DNA from: Candidatus Aenigmatarchaeota archaeon
Lineage (GTDB): Archaea > Aenigmatarchaeota > Aenigmatarchaeia > QMZP01
Assembly: GCA_030673725.1 (NCBI GenBank)
Contig: DAOVIL010000049.1
Location: forward strand, 1 to 5,284
Direction of reading: 5' to 3'
Length of the DNA: 5,284 bases
Positions 5,042 through 5,284 of the stretch are shown in pieces (position 1 is the stretch's first letter; each line of letters begins with the position of its first letter). A program made the translations under genes and the position numbers. The notes under the pieces are model-generated. The model did not search any database, was not told the DNA's origin, and worked only from the letters and a program-made list of their open reading frames with translations.

Positions 5042-5284
5042 CTATGAATACTTTTTGACGACTGATAATATCTTCTTCTTGTCGTCCTCTGTGGGGCTTA
5101 TTATCTCATGCGCGAACAAGACCTTCAGGTCGTCCTGGGTCTTGGGCATCATGTCCATTATCTGGATGATGTTCTTCTCCTTCAGCCTGCTTATCTTGGA
5201 CAGTTCCTCTGCCATTTCCTTTGCCTTCTTCTCTGTGGTCTTTGAGAACTTCCTGAGGAACTCCAGGGCGTTCTTCTGCTCGTA
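5042..5284 (-). CDS. rpoF: RNA polymerase subunit F (Rpb4-like), N-terminus outside the window
   Basis: An open frame runs from the right edge to a TAG at 5042-5044, giving 80 residues of C-terminus that begin YEQKNALEFL and end VVKKYS. The helical, lysine and glutamate-rich pattern, with KNALEFLRKFSKTT, LKEKNIIQIMDMMPKTQDDLKVLFAHEI and a final KKILSVVKKY, matches the HRDC-like domain of archaeal RpoF, the partner of RpoE in the polymerase stalk. Full-length RpoF is about 110-120 residues, so roughly a third is missing, including the start codon. Placement upstream of a DUF655 gene is the usual archaeal arrangement and supports the call. The frame is intact up to the edge. Confidence 0.93.
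   Translation of the reverse strand, partial: YEQKNALEFLRKFSKTTEKKAKEMAEELSKISRLKEKNIIQIMDMMPKTQDDLKVLFAHEIISPTEDDKKKILSVVKKYS

Overview
The window comes from an archaeon. It encodes a group II chaperonin (thermosome), the RpoF (Rpb4-like) RNA polymerase subunit next to a DUF655 protein, a tRNA gene with an anticodon-loop intron, two proteins with class III (archaeal prepilin-type) signal peptides, AT-rich TATA boxes about 25-30 bases before predicted transcript starts, and GAGGTGA-type ribosome binding sites. The lineage cannot be fixed from this window. The small dense layout and the UAU-anticodon isoleucine tRNA would suit a DPANN-like or other uncultured archaeon, but that is inference.

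Layout: all protein genes are on the minus strand and the only plus-strand gene is the tRNA. Read in the direction of transcription from the right edge, there is first a four-gene run: rpoF (cut by the window edge), a DUF655 helix-hairpin-helix protein, a two-CBS-domain protein and a 76-residue winged-helix protein. The last three are separated by 1 and 0 bases and are probably translationally coupled. The winged-helix gene ends six bases from the 3' end of a convergent tRNA-Ile(UAU) gene with a 45-base intron. The tRNA is divergent from the thermosome gene, with two TATA boxes back to back between them and a 16-bp palindrome at the predicted thermosome transcript start.

The thermosome gene ends at a T-rich terminator. 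Immediately downstream is a strong TATA box for a second cluster: a coiled-coil protein (probably leaderless mRNA) followed by two pilin-like secreted or membrane-anchored proteins. These probably form a small surface-filament or pseudopilin module. At the left edge lies a perfect 44-bp tandem duplication. Each copy carries, on the minus strand, a TATA box and a GAGGTGA ribosome binding site for a gene beyond the window.

The most interesting points are the intron-bearing tRNA-Ile with a genomically encoded UAU anticodon, matched by a strong preference for AUA isoleucine codons in the adjacent chaperonin gene; the duplicated promoter/RBS unit; and the CBS plus winged-helix pair sitting where many archaea carry ksgA after DUF655. 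No mobile element, CRISPR array or rRNA is visible.
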